From JAJCYL01 sp963664285 (GTDB lineage: Bacteria; Bacteroidota; Bacteroidia; Cytophagales; Cyclobacteriaceae), in the NCBI GenBank assembly GCA_963664285.2, contig CAXXNX010000010.1, positions 1 to 64,000 on the forward strand: DNA of 64,000 nucleotides, given 5' to 3'. The notes below the pieces were generated by a model, which had not been told where the DNA came from, did not search any database, and was given only the letters and a program-made list of their open reading frames with translations. Shown here one piece after another: positions 30,224-39,407 of the stretch; the first letter of the stretch is position 1, and the number at the start of each line of letters is the position of its first letter. Position numbers and translations under genes: made by a program.

Positions 30224-30526
30224 AATTAGATGACCCGACCTTACCTGATGATGAAATGTAATCAGGCTGTTAACAACTTTCCTATAAGTTATATCTACCT
30301 CGAGTTGATAAAAGGCAGTCCCATAGCATTTAAGGCAAGTTCTTCATAGACGGAATCATCCAAATTAGAATTTCTTCGAATCTTTTTATTGCCAAGAGAA
30401 AATTCAGAAAGTAAGCGAACTCCCTCATCCCGAAGATCCTTGGCGCTTAAGGTGTAGTAGGAATATCCCCAACCATATCGTGTCAAACCAAAGTCAATAT
30501 TCTCTGGTAGGTTTGCCTGAGATACC
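30217..30526. repeat. Partial duplicate of the BamA-like gene, degenerate copy
   Basis: 310 bases matching 30583-30884 almost exactly, except that one T is replaced by GCTATGGGA (net +8), which breaks the reading frame. The match begins inside the MITE terminal repeat, so this duplicate postdates the MITE insertion. A 56-base unique spacer (30527-30582) separates the two copies. Confidence 0.85.
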
Positions 30527-30582
30527 TGATTTGATGGAAAAAATCTATGATGGATAATCAGCATATTAGCCTGTTTTCATAC

Positions 30583-30884
30583 AGACACTAATTAGATGAC
30601 CCGACCTTACCTGATGATGAAATGTAATCAGGCTGTTAACAACTTTCCTATAAGTTATATCTACCTCGAGTTGATAAAAGGCAGAATTTAAGGCAAGTTC
30701 TTCATAGACGGAATCATCCAAATTAGAATTTCTTCGAATCTTTTTATTGCCAAGAGAAAATTCAGAAAGTAAGCGAACTCCCTCATCCCGAAGATCCTTG
30801 GCGCTTAAGGTGTAGTAGGAATATCCCCAACCATATCGTGTCAAACCAAAGTCAATATTCTCTGGTAGGTTTGCCTGAGATACC
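30583..30884. repeat. Second copy of the 0.3-kb duplicated segment, in frame with the gene
   Basis: 302 bases matching 30217-30526. This copy keeps the BamA-like frame (ELALNSAFYQLEVDITYRK). Just before it, CTGTTTTCATACAGACACT matches the MITE end CTGTTTTCTTAGAGACACT at 17 of 19 positions, a damaged MITE end. Confidence 0.85.
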
Positions 30885-32024
30885 ATCTGATCGGAAGATA
30901 ATAAACCGGCAGATTTGATGTCTACGAAGAATCTAAAATCTGACCTGGAAGTAATGTCAACTTCCGCACCGAGCTTAGCATTGCGGTTAATGAAAGTGGT
31001 GTCCTCCTTAAGCTGCCTATATTCAACAAATACGTCCATTGGGGTTCCCATGAAATGTGGAAATTTAATCCCCAGATCAAGGTATTGAGACTCCTCCCTT
31101 AATCTTTGCCAATGTAGTTTGAGTTCTTTTCCAGACTCAAAAGGATTTAGGAGCTCAAGATTAAGTTCGCCTGTAATTAGTGTTTTACCATTACTTGATG
31201 AGTTAGGCAACAGGCCGATAATTCCATCAAAACTGTTAGCCTTCACTCGTTCAACTTCAAGCCCAAGTCTCGCATCTTCATTATGAAAAAGTAATTGAAC
31301 CGGCCGCTGTAGGTTGTAATAAGGCAAATTCTCAAAATATTCAGGTATCTTATTTGCTTTTCGCTCATTATACAATGAGCCTGGGTGTATTTTTAAATAG
31401 GAAGAGAGATATTTCTTCCTTGATTCGGTACCATTAATGTCAAGAGTATCAAATCTGATCAGTGGTCCTGGCTTAAATTGTAGTGTGCCAAATACACTGT
31501 TTTCGACAACTAGCAATGAGTCTAGTTGAACTCTGGCAAACGGATAACCATTATTATTAGCGTGCTCCAGTAATTTAGCAAAAGGTCGAGAATAGTCGCT
31601 TCCGTTAATAGATTGGTTCCACTTTCTATTGAATGCGGACTTTCGCCAATCGGCGGGTACACCTGACATTTTCAATTGCCCCCATTTATAGCGCTTACCT
31701 ACAAAAATGTGTGCACCATATGACTCATCGATATTTTTAATTGAATCGAGGCTGGCAGTTAAATAGCCATCTCTCTGCATGTTGGAAATAACATGGAGTA
31801 CCTCCTTGAATGCACTGAGTGAATCAGTAACCTTAAATGTTCTGGCATATCTCTCTAAAGTTTGTTGGTGGTCATCAATCGACTCAAATATTAGAAGCTT
31901 TGAGACATCCTGACCGCAAAGATCAATTGAAAGGAACAAAGCAATTAGTATTACATTTAATTTCGGTCGATTCACTATTACTGATTCACCGCTCATTTAA
32001 CGCTACTAAAATAGGTCAATTACC

Positions 32025-33158
32025 TTGGCTGGAATTTATATTCACATACCGTATTGCCAGAAAGCTTGCCATTATTGTGATTTTCACTTCTCGACCAATC
32101 TTGACAGCAAGTCTGAAATGGTAGATTGTATTGTAGCAGAACTCCTGTTACAACAAAATTACCTAACCGATGATCCCATAAATTCGATTTATGTAGGCGG
32201 AGGCACTCCCTCACTTCTTTCGCCAAAGGAATTAGCATCATTGTTAGAAACGATATACAAAAATTATGAGGTAGATAATGAAACAGAGGTAACCCTGGAA
32301 GCCAATCCGGAAAATATTACCAAAGAAAGCTTGAAAGCCTTTTTAAGTGCCGGGGTCAATAGACTCAGTCTGGGCATCCAAAGTTTTCACGAACCTTATC
32401 TGAAATATTTGAATCGAGTGCACTCTTCACCAGAGGCATTCAGAAGTATTGAAAGAATCGTCAATAGTGAGTTTAAGAATTTCAGTATCGATTTGATTTT
32501 TGGTATTAGGGAGAATGACTTGGCTATTTGGATAGAAGATTTGGAAACGGCGCTAAAATTTAAACCGAATCATATTTCGGTTTATAATTTGACAATTGAG
32601 AGTAAAACAGTTTTTGGTCGCTGGTTGGATAAGGGTAAAATCCAAATGGTCTCAGATGAACATTCTGCCAAGCAATTTGAATATGCACATTATTTATTGA
32701 ATTTGAAAAATTACGAACATTATGAAATTTCAAACTACTGTAGGGACGGGCATTATTCCAGACACAATACTTCTTATTGGAAGAATGCAAAATATCTTGG
32801 AGTTGGACCGGGAGCTCATTCTTATGACCAAATGAACAGGCAGTTCAATGTCAAGAACAACTCTAAATATATTAAAGCTATCAGATCAAGTGAGGTCCCT
32901 TTTCACATGGAACATTTATCAAGAGAAAACATGATCAATGAGTATATTTTAACAGGGTTAAGAACAATATGGGGTTGTGATCTTAAAGTATTAAAATCGT
33001 CGTTAGATTTTGATTTAGTTAGAATGAATACAGAAATTATAGACAAACTGCATGCAAATAAACTTATTGAGATAAATGAAGATAAACTTTTACTTACCTT
33101 CAAAGGTCAGTTGATCGCCGATTCAATAAGTTCCGAATTAATGATTGAAACCTCATAG
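32025..33158 (+). CDS. hemW: HemW-like radical SAM heme chaperone
   Basis: 377 residues. CQKACHYCDFHF is the radical SAM CxxxCxxC cluster motif followed by the HemW-type F-x-F; IYVGGGTPSLLSPKEL and NRLSLGIQSFHEPYL are family blocks. HemW hands heme to acceptor proteins and was often annotated as an oxygen-independent coproporphyrinogen oxidase. The start is TTG at 32025, the only start that includes IYIHIPYCQKAC. It is divergent from the BamA-like gene (28 bases). Confidence 0.9.
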   Translation: MAGIYIHIPYCQKACHYCDFHFSTNLDSKSEMVDCIVAELLLQQNYLTDDPINSIYVGGGTPSLLSPKELASLLETIYKNYEVDNETEVTLEANPENITKESLKAFLSAGVNRLSLGIQSFHEPYLKYLNRVHSSPEAFRSIERIVNSEFKNFSIDLIFGIRENDLAIWIEDLETALKFKPNHISVYNLTIESKTVFGRWLDKGKIQMVSDEHSAKQFEYAHYLLNLKNYEHYEISNYCRDGHYSRHNTSYWKNAKYLGVGPGAHSYDQMNRQFNVKNNSKYIKAIRSSEVPFHMEHLSRENMINEYILTGLRTIWGCDLKVLKSSLDFDLVRMNTEIIDKLHANKLIEINEDKLLLTFKGQLIADSISSELMIETS

Positions 33159-33163
33159 CTTCA

Positions 33164-33571
33164 ATGCAGTCAAAAAAGTTAAAATGGACTAAATTGTCAT
33201 TTGAAATGAACCCCGAAGAGAAAAAAGCCTTTATGCTACTGAAGGCCCTGATCTTTCACTATCATGGACTTGATGAGGATGAGGAGAAAATCCTGAGTCA
33301 AACCGCAGATGAATTGGATGCCGACAAGGAACTGACCTGGGCCAAAGCGTTTATTTCTCAGGACTACTTATCAGCTTTCGAGCGATCCAGGGAGTTCCTC
33401 AATAAAGTAATTGGAAGACTGGAGAAGCAACAGAGAGTTGACTACCTCATCGCCGTGTGGGAGGATAGCAATAAAAAAGGTTATTTAACGGAGATGGAAG
33501 CTACAGCTATGCTAACCCTTGCCCGTGATTGGAGCGTCGAAAAAAATCTCCTAAAAAAAGTAAAGACCTAA
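33164..33571 (+). CDS. Unknown small helical protein
   Basis: 135 residues, soluble, highly charged and predicted all-helical. No motif is recognised with confidence; the acidic HYHGLDEDEEKIL segment recalls TerB-like proteins only weakly. It follows hemW by 5 bases, so the two are probably cotranscribed. Confidence 0.6.
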   Translation: MQSKKLKWTKLSFEMNPEEKKAFMLLKALIFHYHGLDEDEEKILSQTADELDADKELTWAKAFISQDYLSAFERSREFLNKVIGRLEKQQRVDYLIAVWEDSNKKGYLTEMEATAMLTLARDWSVEKNLLKKVKT

Positions 33572-33587
33572 TGGAAATCTCTAAAAT

Positions 33588-34313
33588 TTATAGACTCATC
33601 ATATCTTTGAACCTGGCAGCTTGCCTCCTGCTTACTTCTACTTTCTCTCCTCCCTTCAATTGAACCATCAAGCCACCATTGAACCATGGTTCGATTATCT
33701 CCACCCAACTTAAATTTATAATGTGTTTTCTGGAGGCCCTGAAAAAGGATCTATCATCCAATCTTCCATCCAAAGCATTGAGAGATTTATGAATCATTGG
33801 TTTGAAATTATCGAAATATACTTTTATGTAATTGCCATCTGATTCAAACAATCTAATATTGGACAATCGCACAAACCAACATTTATCACCATCCTTGACA
33901 AATACCTGATCATTTCCTGTCAATTTCGACTCATCAGATGCTCCGGCAGATTCATCTGCTTCCTCGGCGGCTGTTACTATCTTATTAATACTCTCAGCTA
34001 GTCTTTCAGGTTGAATCGGTTTGAGAAGGTAATCCAGGGCGTTGAAATCAAAAGCCTTTAGTGCGAATTCATCATAGGCAGTAGTGAAGATAACCCTGGG
34101 TACTTTTTCTAGGCTTTCCAGCAATTCGAAACCTGTTTTACCGGGCATTTGTATGTCAAGAAAGATCAAATCCGGGGTGAATGAGTTAATTTTTTCAAAG
34201 GCATCATCAGCATCGACCGCCTCCCCGATAATTTCTATTTCATCGAAGCTGTTTAGTAGGTTAGTTAATTCCTTTCTTGCTAATCGTTCATCATCAATAA
34301 TTAATGTTCTCAT
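33588..34313 (-). CDS. LytTR-family response regulator
   Basis: 241 residues. The receiver domain has the acidic DDE at the start, the phospho-acceptor Asp in LIFLDIQMPG (about residue 54), TTAYDEFALKAF and the Lys in LLKPI. The C-terminal LytTR DNA-binding domain runs from about residue 130 (FVKDGDKCWFVRLSNIRLFE to EVSRRQAARFKDMM). It is paired with the sensor kinase immediately upstream (3 bases). Confidence 0.95.
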   Translation of the reverse strand: MRTLIIDDERLARKELTNLLNSFDEIEIIGEAVDADDAFEKINSFTPDLIFLDIQMPGKTGFELLESLEKVPRVIFTTAYDEFALKAFDFNALDYLLKPIQPERLAESINKIVTAAEEADESAGASDESKLTGNDQVFVKDGDKCWFVRLSNIRLFESDGNYIKVYFDNFKPMIHKSLNALDGRLDDRSFFRASRKHIINLSWVEIIEPWFNGGLMVQLKGGEKVEVSRRQAARFKDMMSL

Positions 34314-34316
34314 CTA

Positions 34317-35396
34317 TCAAATAGTTTCATTTTGTATTAATCCATCTACATTTCCATCTGTATCGGGTGAGTGCTGAGGGATTTTTATTTCAGTTAAGAC
34401 AGTATTCTTATCTTCATTATCAATATTAAAAGAAGCTGCATCTCCATAAATCAACTTTAGCCTTTTCCTGGTATTGTCTAGACCATAACCCGAAGTATCA
34501 GTACTGCCATTCAAATACTTACCGCTATTTCGAATGCGAATCACAAACATTGAATCCACGACATCTGTAGTGATTTCAATCTTACCTCCTTTCTTAAGGT
34601 TAGACACCCCATGCTTGATGCCGTTTTCGACGAGCGTTTGAATCATCATTGGAGGCACCTTATACATTTCGGAGTCAGGGTGTATTCGTATGTCAGTTTT
34701 CAATCGCTCTTCAAAACGAATTGATTCCAGGGCAAGATAATCCCTAACTGTTCGAATTTCATCGGTAAAATCCACCAACTGCTTTTTGTCGATTGCCAAT
34801 GAGTTGCGGAGTATGTTGGAAAGTTGAGTTATTGCATCTTTCGATTTACTGGGATTTTCATCCACTAATGCCCGAATGCTATTAAGCGCATTGAATATGA
34901 AATGAGGGTTCAGCTGTGATTTTAAGTTGTTCAATTCGATCTCATGCATTGCTGCTTCAAATTGAAGCGACTTCCTGTAACTTTCGAAATAGTGGAACAT
35001 AAAGTAGATCAAAACCCACAGGAAATAAACAATCATTGAGACGATTATAAGCGCAACTAAATCAGTGGTTGGTCTTGACGAAATTCCTGTAACGAGGATA
35101 TAATTAATTGTGCTATTGGTAAAACTTAGAATAAATGTAGCCACTACTAGTCTGGGAAGAAGCCTGTTCCATGCCAGGCTAAACCAATCTCGCCGCTTTA
35201 TATGGAGTCTTAGAAGATGTGTCGAAAAAAAGTAAAATCCTACCTGAAAGATTTCACCAATTAAGAGATTCTGAGTGATTGCTCTTGTATAAGAAAAGCC
35301 AATGAGATTGGCTATCCCGTAAAGAGACCATCCTCCAATTTGACATATCCAGTATAATCTTTGCTTATTCAATCGGGACAAAATTACTGAGTACAC
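34317..35396 (-). CDS. LytS/YehU-type sensor histidine kinase
   Basis: 359 residues. Four hydrophobic segments fill the first 135 residues. The His_kinase block has the phospho-acceptor His in LKSQLNPHFIFNALNSI (about residue 165), the N box LVENGIKHGV and the G box GYGLDNTRKRLKL. No periplasmic sensor domain is seen, so the signal may be sensed in the membrane. It forms a two-gene operon with the LytTR regulator. Confidence 0.95.
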   Translation of the reverse strand: MYSVILSRLNKQRLYWICQIGGWSLYGIANLIGFSYTRAITQNLLIGEIFQVGFYFFSTHLLRLHIKRRDWFSLAWNRLLPRLVVATFILSFTNSTINYILVTGISSRPTTDLVALIIVSMIVYFLWVLIYFMFHYFESYRKSLQFEAAMHEIELNNLKSQLNPHFIFNALNSIRALVDENPSKSKDAITQLSNILRNSLAIDKKQLVDFTDEIRTVRDYLALESIRFEERLKTDIRIHPDSEMYKVPPMMIQTLVENGIKHGVSNLKKGGKIEITTDVVDSMFVIRIRNSGKYLNGSTDTSGYGLDNTRKRLKLIYGDAASFNIDNEDKNTVLTEIKIPQHSPDTDGNVDGLIQNETI

Positions 35397-35789
35397 ACCT
35401 TAATCGGAAAAACCTTTTTATACGGATGGTATTTTGGGCAAAAAAGAACTAATCAATTTCTAAAATATTTTACTCGGCTCGGAACAATTAATACGGCCGG
35501 AGATTCACACCAAGCCCATAATTCCAACCAAATATTATTAGGGAATAATCATTTCACGCAGAAGTAGTTGAAGTTATACAGATAGAAAAGTTGATAAAAC
35601 ACCTAAGATTTACAAAATCCGAAATGCACCCACGAGGGAGCTTCTTATTACAACCTGTCTTTAGTTCAATAAACGCTTAATTCAATGAAAAATATCTTAT
35701 TATCAATTGAACATAAAATATAGTTTTGCGTACAATGATTGTTAGCATTATAATAAAATTTTATACTACATAATAGGTAAGGACAAGAA
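35397..35789. other. 393-bp AT-rich region between divergent kinase and small-protein genes
   Basis: No gene is seen. A short inverted pair ACAAT-G-ATTGT lies at about 35732. A promoter-like box is noted separately at 35721. Nothing else is recognised. Confidence 0.5.
35721..35728 (+). promoter_or_regulatory. Candidate -7 box for the small exported protein
   Basis: TAGTTTTG matches the TAnnTTTG consensus, 61 bases before the ATG at 35790. No clear -33 TTG is seen at the right spacing. Confidence 0.35.
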
Positions 35790-36158
35790 ATGAAAATGAG
35801 AGGAATTAAGTGTTTGACAATAGCATTAGCTATGTTTTTGGGTATTGGGATCGCAGAAGCAGATAATAAGGACAAATCAGAAAAAGGTCATAATGATCTT
35901 ATTGAAGATATGAACGAATTTTCAGAAAATGCATTTATTGAGGCATACGGTTTAAATCGTCAGCACAAGATATTTGTATATGACTTGGATGGGAGATTGC
36001 TTCTTGCAGCTAAGGAAACAGACCTTAAAGCAGAACAATACAAAATCATCTTTCAAAGTGATTTAATCATGGAGTCTGCTGGGAATCAGTACTATATAGA
36101 AATGAACAACAAACCCCAATTCGATAGAGGTGCCCTAGAGCTAAAAAAAATTAATTAA
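35790..36158 (+). CDS. Small exported protein of unknown function
   Basis: 122 residues with a signal peptide (CLTIALAMFLGIGIAEA). The mature part is acidic and holds one compact beta-like block, HKIFVYDLDGRLLLAAKET. It resembles no family I can name. The start has a good position after AGGACAAGAA. It is divergent from a LytTR two-component pair, whose regulated target it could be. An IS1595 copy lies 68 bases downstream, before a plus-strand terminator. Confidence 0.65.
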   Translation: MKMRGIKCLTIALAMFLGIGIAEADNKDKSEKGHNDLIEDMNEFSENAFIEAYGLNRQHKIFVYDLDGRLLLAAKETDLKAEQYKIIFQSDLIMESAGNQYYIEMNNKPQFDRGALELKKIN

Positions 36159-36226
36159 CCGGGGGAACTTATTGTAACCAAGATTGATTGTAAGAGGAGC
36201 AAATACAAATCATAGTTAGTAAATTT

Positions 36227-37301
36227 GGCTAAGTTCTAAATAACACAGCAATTATTATTATCTTCGCTATATGATATCAAGTCAAGAGATCAAAAATTTA
36301 TTTGCACAATTGCCGATAAGTTCCCAAACCGAATTGTTGGATGAGTTGCTCCAGGAGCAGGAATTACAAGGCAAAGTATTGATTGCCGCTCAACAACAAA
36401 TAGCAGAGAAAAGAAAGAAGAAACCCTGTCCAAATTGCACAAGCGAGAAGGTATATAAGAGGGGCAGACAAAAAGGTGTGCAGATGTATCAGTGCAATGA
36501 ATGTAAAAGATGGTACAGTGAAACAACAGGGACACCTTTGTATGACATCAAGCTTAAATCAAAATGGCAATCTTATCTGCGCTGCATGGAGCAGGGCATG
36601 CCGATAAAAAAGATAGCAAAACAAATCGGAATAAGCATCCAGACAAGCTTCGACTGGCGGCATAAGATATTGAGTTCACTAAATGAGTTTGTTCCCGAAC
36701 AGTTATCCTCGGAAGTAGAATGTGATGAATTGGAACTGGCACTTAACAACAAGGGCAGTCGAAATTTAGATAGGGCAGCAAGAAAGAGGGGAAACGATTT
36801 CATACGGAATATGGGAAAGGAAGAGGTCACAGTTGTCCAGGTAGTAACAGCGGTTGAACGCAAGGGGGAGAAGTACCTTAAAGCTGTTGCATCAAAACGG
36901 CTGAGCAAAGAAGAAATTTCAAAGGCATTGGATGGGAAGTTGGCCTACGGTGCAACCTTGATTACAGATAAGCACCCTTCTTATAAGGCTTTTGCCAAAG
37001 ACAACCCCTCCATAAAGCACAAAGCGCTATTGGCCAAAGATCATGTGGATAGAGATGATAAAACAATCCATCTGCAAAAAGTAAACAATGTTCACACTCA
37101 ACTTAGGACATTCTTACGCCCATTCAATGGTGTCAGTTCCAAATATTTGCAAAACTACCTGAATTGGTATGCTTATGCTGACCGAATAAGAGAGAGTAAA
37201 ACAACTTTGAAACAATGGTTTCTGACTATGCTATTAACGGATCAAGCCTATCATCTGTATGAGCTATTTAAACAAAATGCTGTTATAATTAGAACTTAGC
37301 T
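36227..37301 (+). mobile_element. IS1595-family element, copy 2
   Basis: 1075 bp with the same terminal repeats as copy 1 and exact 8-bp duplications GTAAATTT at 36219-36226 and 37302-37309. It lies between the small exported-protein gene and the terminator at 37331, and may have separated them. Confidence 0.93.
36271..37299 (+). CDS. IS1595-family transposase, copy 2
   Basis: 342 residues, intact zinc ribbon and ISXO2-type catalytic core as in the copy at 5488. It has the same protein sequence as copy 3 (Gly in MGKEEVT, Pro in DKHPSYK), so copy 1 is the divergent member. Confidence 0.93.
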   Translation: MISSQEIKNLFAQLPISSQTELLDELLQEQELQGKVLIAAQQQIAEKRKKKPCPNCTSEKVYKRGRQKGVQMYQCNECKRWYSETTGTPLYDIKLKSKWQSYLRCMEQGMPIKKIAKQIGISIQTSFDWRHKILSSLNEFVPEQLSSEVECDELELALNNKGSRNLDRAARKRGNDFIRNMGKEEVTVVQVVTAVERKGEKYLKAVASKRLSKEEISKALDGKLAYGATLITDKHPSYKAFAKDNPSIKHKALLAKDHVDRDDKTIHLQKVNNVHTQLRTFLRPFNGVSSKYLQNYLNWYAYADRIRESKTTLKQWFLTMLLTDQAYHLYELFKQNAVIIRT

Positions 37302-37330
37302 GTAAATTTTAATGTTTTGGTTAAGGTTGG

Positions 37331-37366
37331 AATGCCATCATGAACATTCGTGATGGCATTTTTTAT
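37331..37366 (+). terminator. Intrinsic terminator, plus strand
   Basis: AATGCCATCA and TGATGGCATT form a perfect 10-bp stem around TGAACATTCG, followed by TTTTTATT. The T run is on the plus strand, so it ends rightward transcripts, originally those of the small exported protein. Confidence 0.8.
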
Positions 37367-38340
37367 TCTGCTGACCTCAAGACAGCAAATTTTTTGGCAA
37401 AATAGCTTAGAATTACCTTAGCACCAGCTCTCTTTATACTTAGCAGACACTCCAACATCGCCGCCTCCTCATTAACCCATCCTTTTTGACCGGCGGCTAT
37501 GATCATCGCATACTCACCGCTCACATTATATGCGGCAATTGGAATATTAAAATTATCAGAAAGTGATTTTATAATGTCTAAATAGGCAAGGGCTGGTTTC
37601 ACCATTAGAAAATCAGCACCTTCTAGCTCATCCAACTCTGCCTCAAGGACAGCCTCTTTGGCATTAGCCGGATCCATCTGGTACGTTTTCTTGTCACCAG
37701 ATTTGGGAGTCGAATCTAATGCATCTCTAAATGGACCATAGAATGCACTGGCGTACTTGGCAGTATAAGACATAATAGAAACATGACTATAACCGTTTTC
37801 ATCCAATAATTCACGCAGATATCCGACCCGACCATCCATCATATCAGAAGGACCAATAATATCAATACCGGTGGCCACCTGGGCTAACGACATTTTACCA
37901 AGCACTTCCAAGGTTTCATCATTCAAAATCAACCCATCTTGAACAATACCGTCATGACCATCCGAACTATAAGGGTCCATGGCCACATCGGTCATTATAC
38001 AAGCTTCGGGAAATTGTTTTTTTATCCTCTCCAAGGATTTCAGGTAAAAAAAATCAGGATCATAGCTTTTAGTTGTCATCTTATCCTTATGAACTTCGCT
38101 TACCACAGGAAAAATATCAAAAGTTTTGATGCCGAGTCTGAGACACTCTTCAATTTCTTTTAACATTAAATCACATGAAAGCCTGTATATTCCAGGCATG
38201 GAGGGAACCTCTACCTTCTGATTTTGTCCTTCTAGTAAAAAGAGCGGAAAAATTAAATCACTACAGGAGATTGTAAACTCCCTGATCATTTCACGTATGG
38301 CCTTTGTTCGTCGGTTCCTTCTAGGTCTTCTTTCCATCAC
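37363..38340 (-). CDS. hemB: Porphobilinogen synthase (delta-aminolevulinate dehydratase)
   Basis: 325 residues, intact. The two Schiff-base lysines are in SYTAKYASA and FLMVKPALAY. The metal loop reads DVAMDPYSSDGHDG without the Cys triplet, which places it with the Mg-dependent, zinc-independent HemB enzymes. It condenses two aminolevulinate molecules into porphobilinogen. It is convergent with the small-protein/IS1595 segment. Confidence 0.97.
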   Translation of the reverse strand: MMERRPRRNRRTKAIREMIREFTISCSDLIFPLFLLEGQNQKVEVPSMPGIYRLSCDLMLKEIEECLRLGIKTFDIFPVVSEVHKDKMTTKSYDPDFFYLKSLERIKKQFPEACIMTDVAMDPYSSDGHDGIVQDGLILNDETLEVLGKMSLAQVATGIDIIGPSDMMDGRVGYLRELLDENGYSHVSIMSYTAKYASAFYGPFRDALDSTPKSGDKKTYQMDPANAKEAVLEAELDELEGADFLMVKPALAYLDIIKSLSDNFNIPIAAYNVSGEYAMIIAAGQKGWVNEEAAMLECLLSIKRAGAKVILSYFAKKFAVLRSAE

Positions 38341-38477
38341 TAATCATTAAACGCAATGAGACATTTCTAATATTATTGAAGACAATCAATCCAAATGTAA
38401 AAGAATTACCCCTTAATAATTATTGAAGTTACGCTTGAAACGATAATACCGAAATCAGCTAAAATGCATTGGTTAAG

Positions 38478-38507
38478 TTTGATCACAATAATTTTTCCTT
38501 TAATTTG
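38478..38507 (+). promoter_or_regulatory. Candidate Bacteroidota promoter before the TerB-like pair
   Basis: TTTG at 38478-38481, a 19-base spacer, then TAATTTG at 38501-38507, close to the TTG-N17-23-TAnnTTTG pattern but one base short in the -7 box. The ATG follows at 38549. Confidence 0.4.
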
Positions 38508-38548
38508 AGCTTACTGAAGTAAAATTAGATCAAAATTACAGACCAATT

Positions 38549-38960
38549 ATGGACATTAAGGCACATTTAGAAGTACTGTTGAGATTAGCCCTTGTCGACG
38601 AAGATTTGGATGACCAGGAAAGAGATATGATCAAGATGATTGCTAGTGCAAATGGGGTTCCCAAAGATGAAATTGAGGGAATGATTATGGTGGCGCTAAA
38701 AGATTAAGAGTCTTGGACCGATGCAATTGCCAGTATTGTCAGATGATGAAAAATTTGAATATTTGTATAATATAGTCCAACTAATGAAAATAGATAGCAA
38801 GATTTATCTAAGTGAGATAAACTTTTGTGAAGATATGGCTGTTAGATTAGGATTCAATAAGAAGGTAATTGGTAGGTTGTCACGTCAAATATTTAGTGAC
38901 CCGTCCATCACAGCCGACAAAGAACGGCTTAAAATAGCTGTACTGAAATTCAAAAATTAG
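38549..38960 (+). CDS. TerB-like protein 1, frameshifted
   Basis: About 137 residues reconstructed: MDIKAHLEVLLRLALVDEDL, DDQERDMIKMIASANGV, then after a frame change near 38706, QLPVLSDDEKFEYLYNIVQL and ADKERLKIAVLKF. The two-helix acidic pattern VDEDLDDQERDMI resembles TerB/co-chaperone-like helical bundles. It is a tandem paralogue of the gene at 38984. Function unknown. Confidence 0.65.
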
Positions 38961-38983
38961 TCATTAACCTAATACCCTAATAT

Positions 38984-39382
38984 ATGAGTATCCAAACCCA
39001 TTTGAGCATGTTGATCGATCTGGCAAAGGTTGACGAAGACTTTGATGAAAAAGAGAAACATATGATCTATATGATCGGCAAAGCGAATGGAATGACGGAA
39101 GCAGAGATCGATGAGCTTGTTGAGAACCCACATCCAGTAGAAAACGTTAATACATTTTCTTTTGATCAAAAATTTGAATATCTCTTCAATATTGTACAAT
39201 TGATGAAAATCGACCACGAAGTTTTTCTTAGCGAGATTCATTATTGTGAAGATATGGCTGAGAAATTAGGGTTTGACAGAAAAGTAATTGGTGAGTTGTC
39301 GAAAGGCATTTACGCTGATCCCTCAATCACTTCTGATCGGGAACGACTCAAAAAGAAAGTACAAAAACATCTGAGAACTTAA
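38984..39382 (+). CDS. TerB-like protein 2
   Basis: 132 residues, intact. It shares the layout of the preceding gene: LIDLAKVDEDFDEKEKHMIY, KFEYLFNIVQLMKID and SEIHYCEDMAEKLGF. TerB domains are small all-helical metal-binding bundles linked to tellurite and stress resistance, but conserved acidic ligands cannot be confirmed by eye, so the family name is tentative. It lies 23 bases after its paralogue. Confidence 0.65.
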   Translation: MSIQTHLSMLIDLAKVDEDFDEKEKHMIYMIGKANGMTEAEIDELVENPHPVENVNTFSFDQKFEYLFNIVQLMKIDHEVFLSEIHYCEDMAEKLGFDRKVIGELSKGIYADPSITSDRERLKKKVQKHLRT

Positions 39383-39407
39383 CCCTGAAGGAGATATCAC
39401 TCTCGCT

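Larger units (their letters stand above)
29708..31996 (-). pseudogene. BamA/TamA-like outer-membrane assembly protein, disrupted by MITE and duplication
   Basis: Omp85-type protein: a signal sequence, POTRA-like domains (GKRYKWGQLKMSGVP; FDTLDINGTESRKKYLSSYL) and a beta-barrel. The N-terminal part runs from 31996 to about 30590. The C-terminal part (FRLGGLNTLRGFNENQFFAS to FGIINRF-stop) runs from about 30059 to 29708. A 164-bp MITE sits between, and a second partial copy of the gene (30217-30526) is wedged beside it. Removing the MITE with one AATT duplication joins HHQVRSGHLI directly to NKNLFKNDMFRLGG in frame. The gene is therefore broken by real mobile DNA, unlike the single-base frameshifts elsewhere. 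It follows a DUF4271-like gene and is divergent from hemW. Confidence 0.85.

Noticed and set aside
30295..30564. 89-residue frame within the duplicated segment as a separate gene
   Set aside because: It is a duplicated fragment of the BamA-like gene with an added frameshift, not an independent gene.
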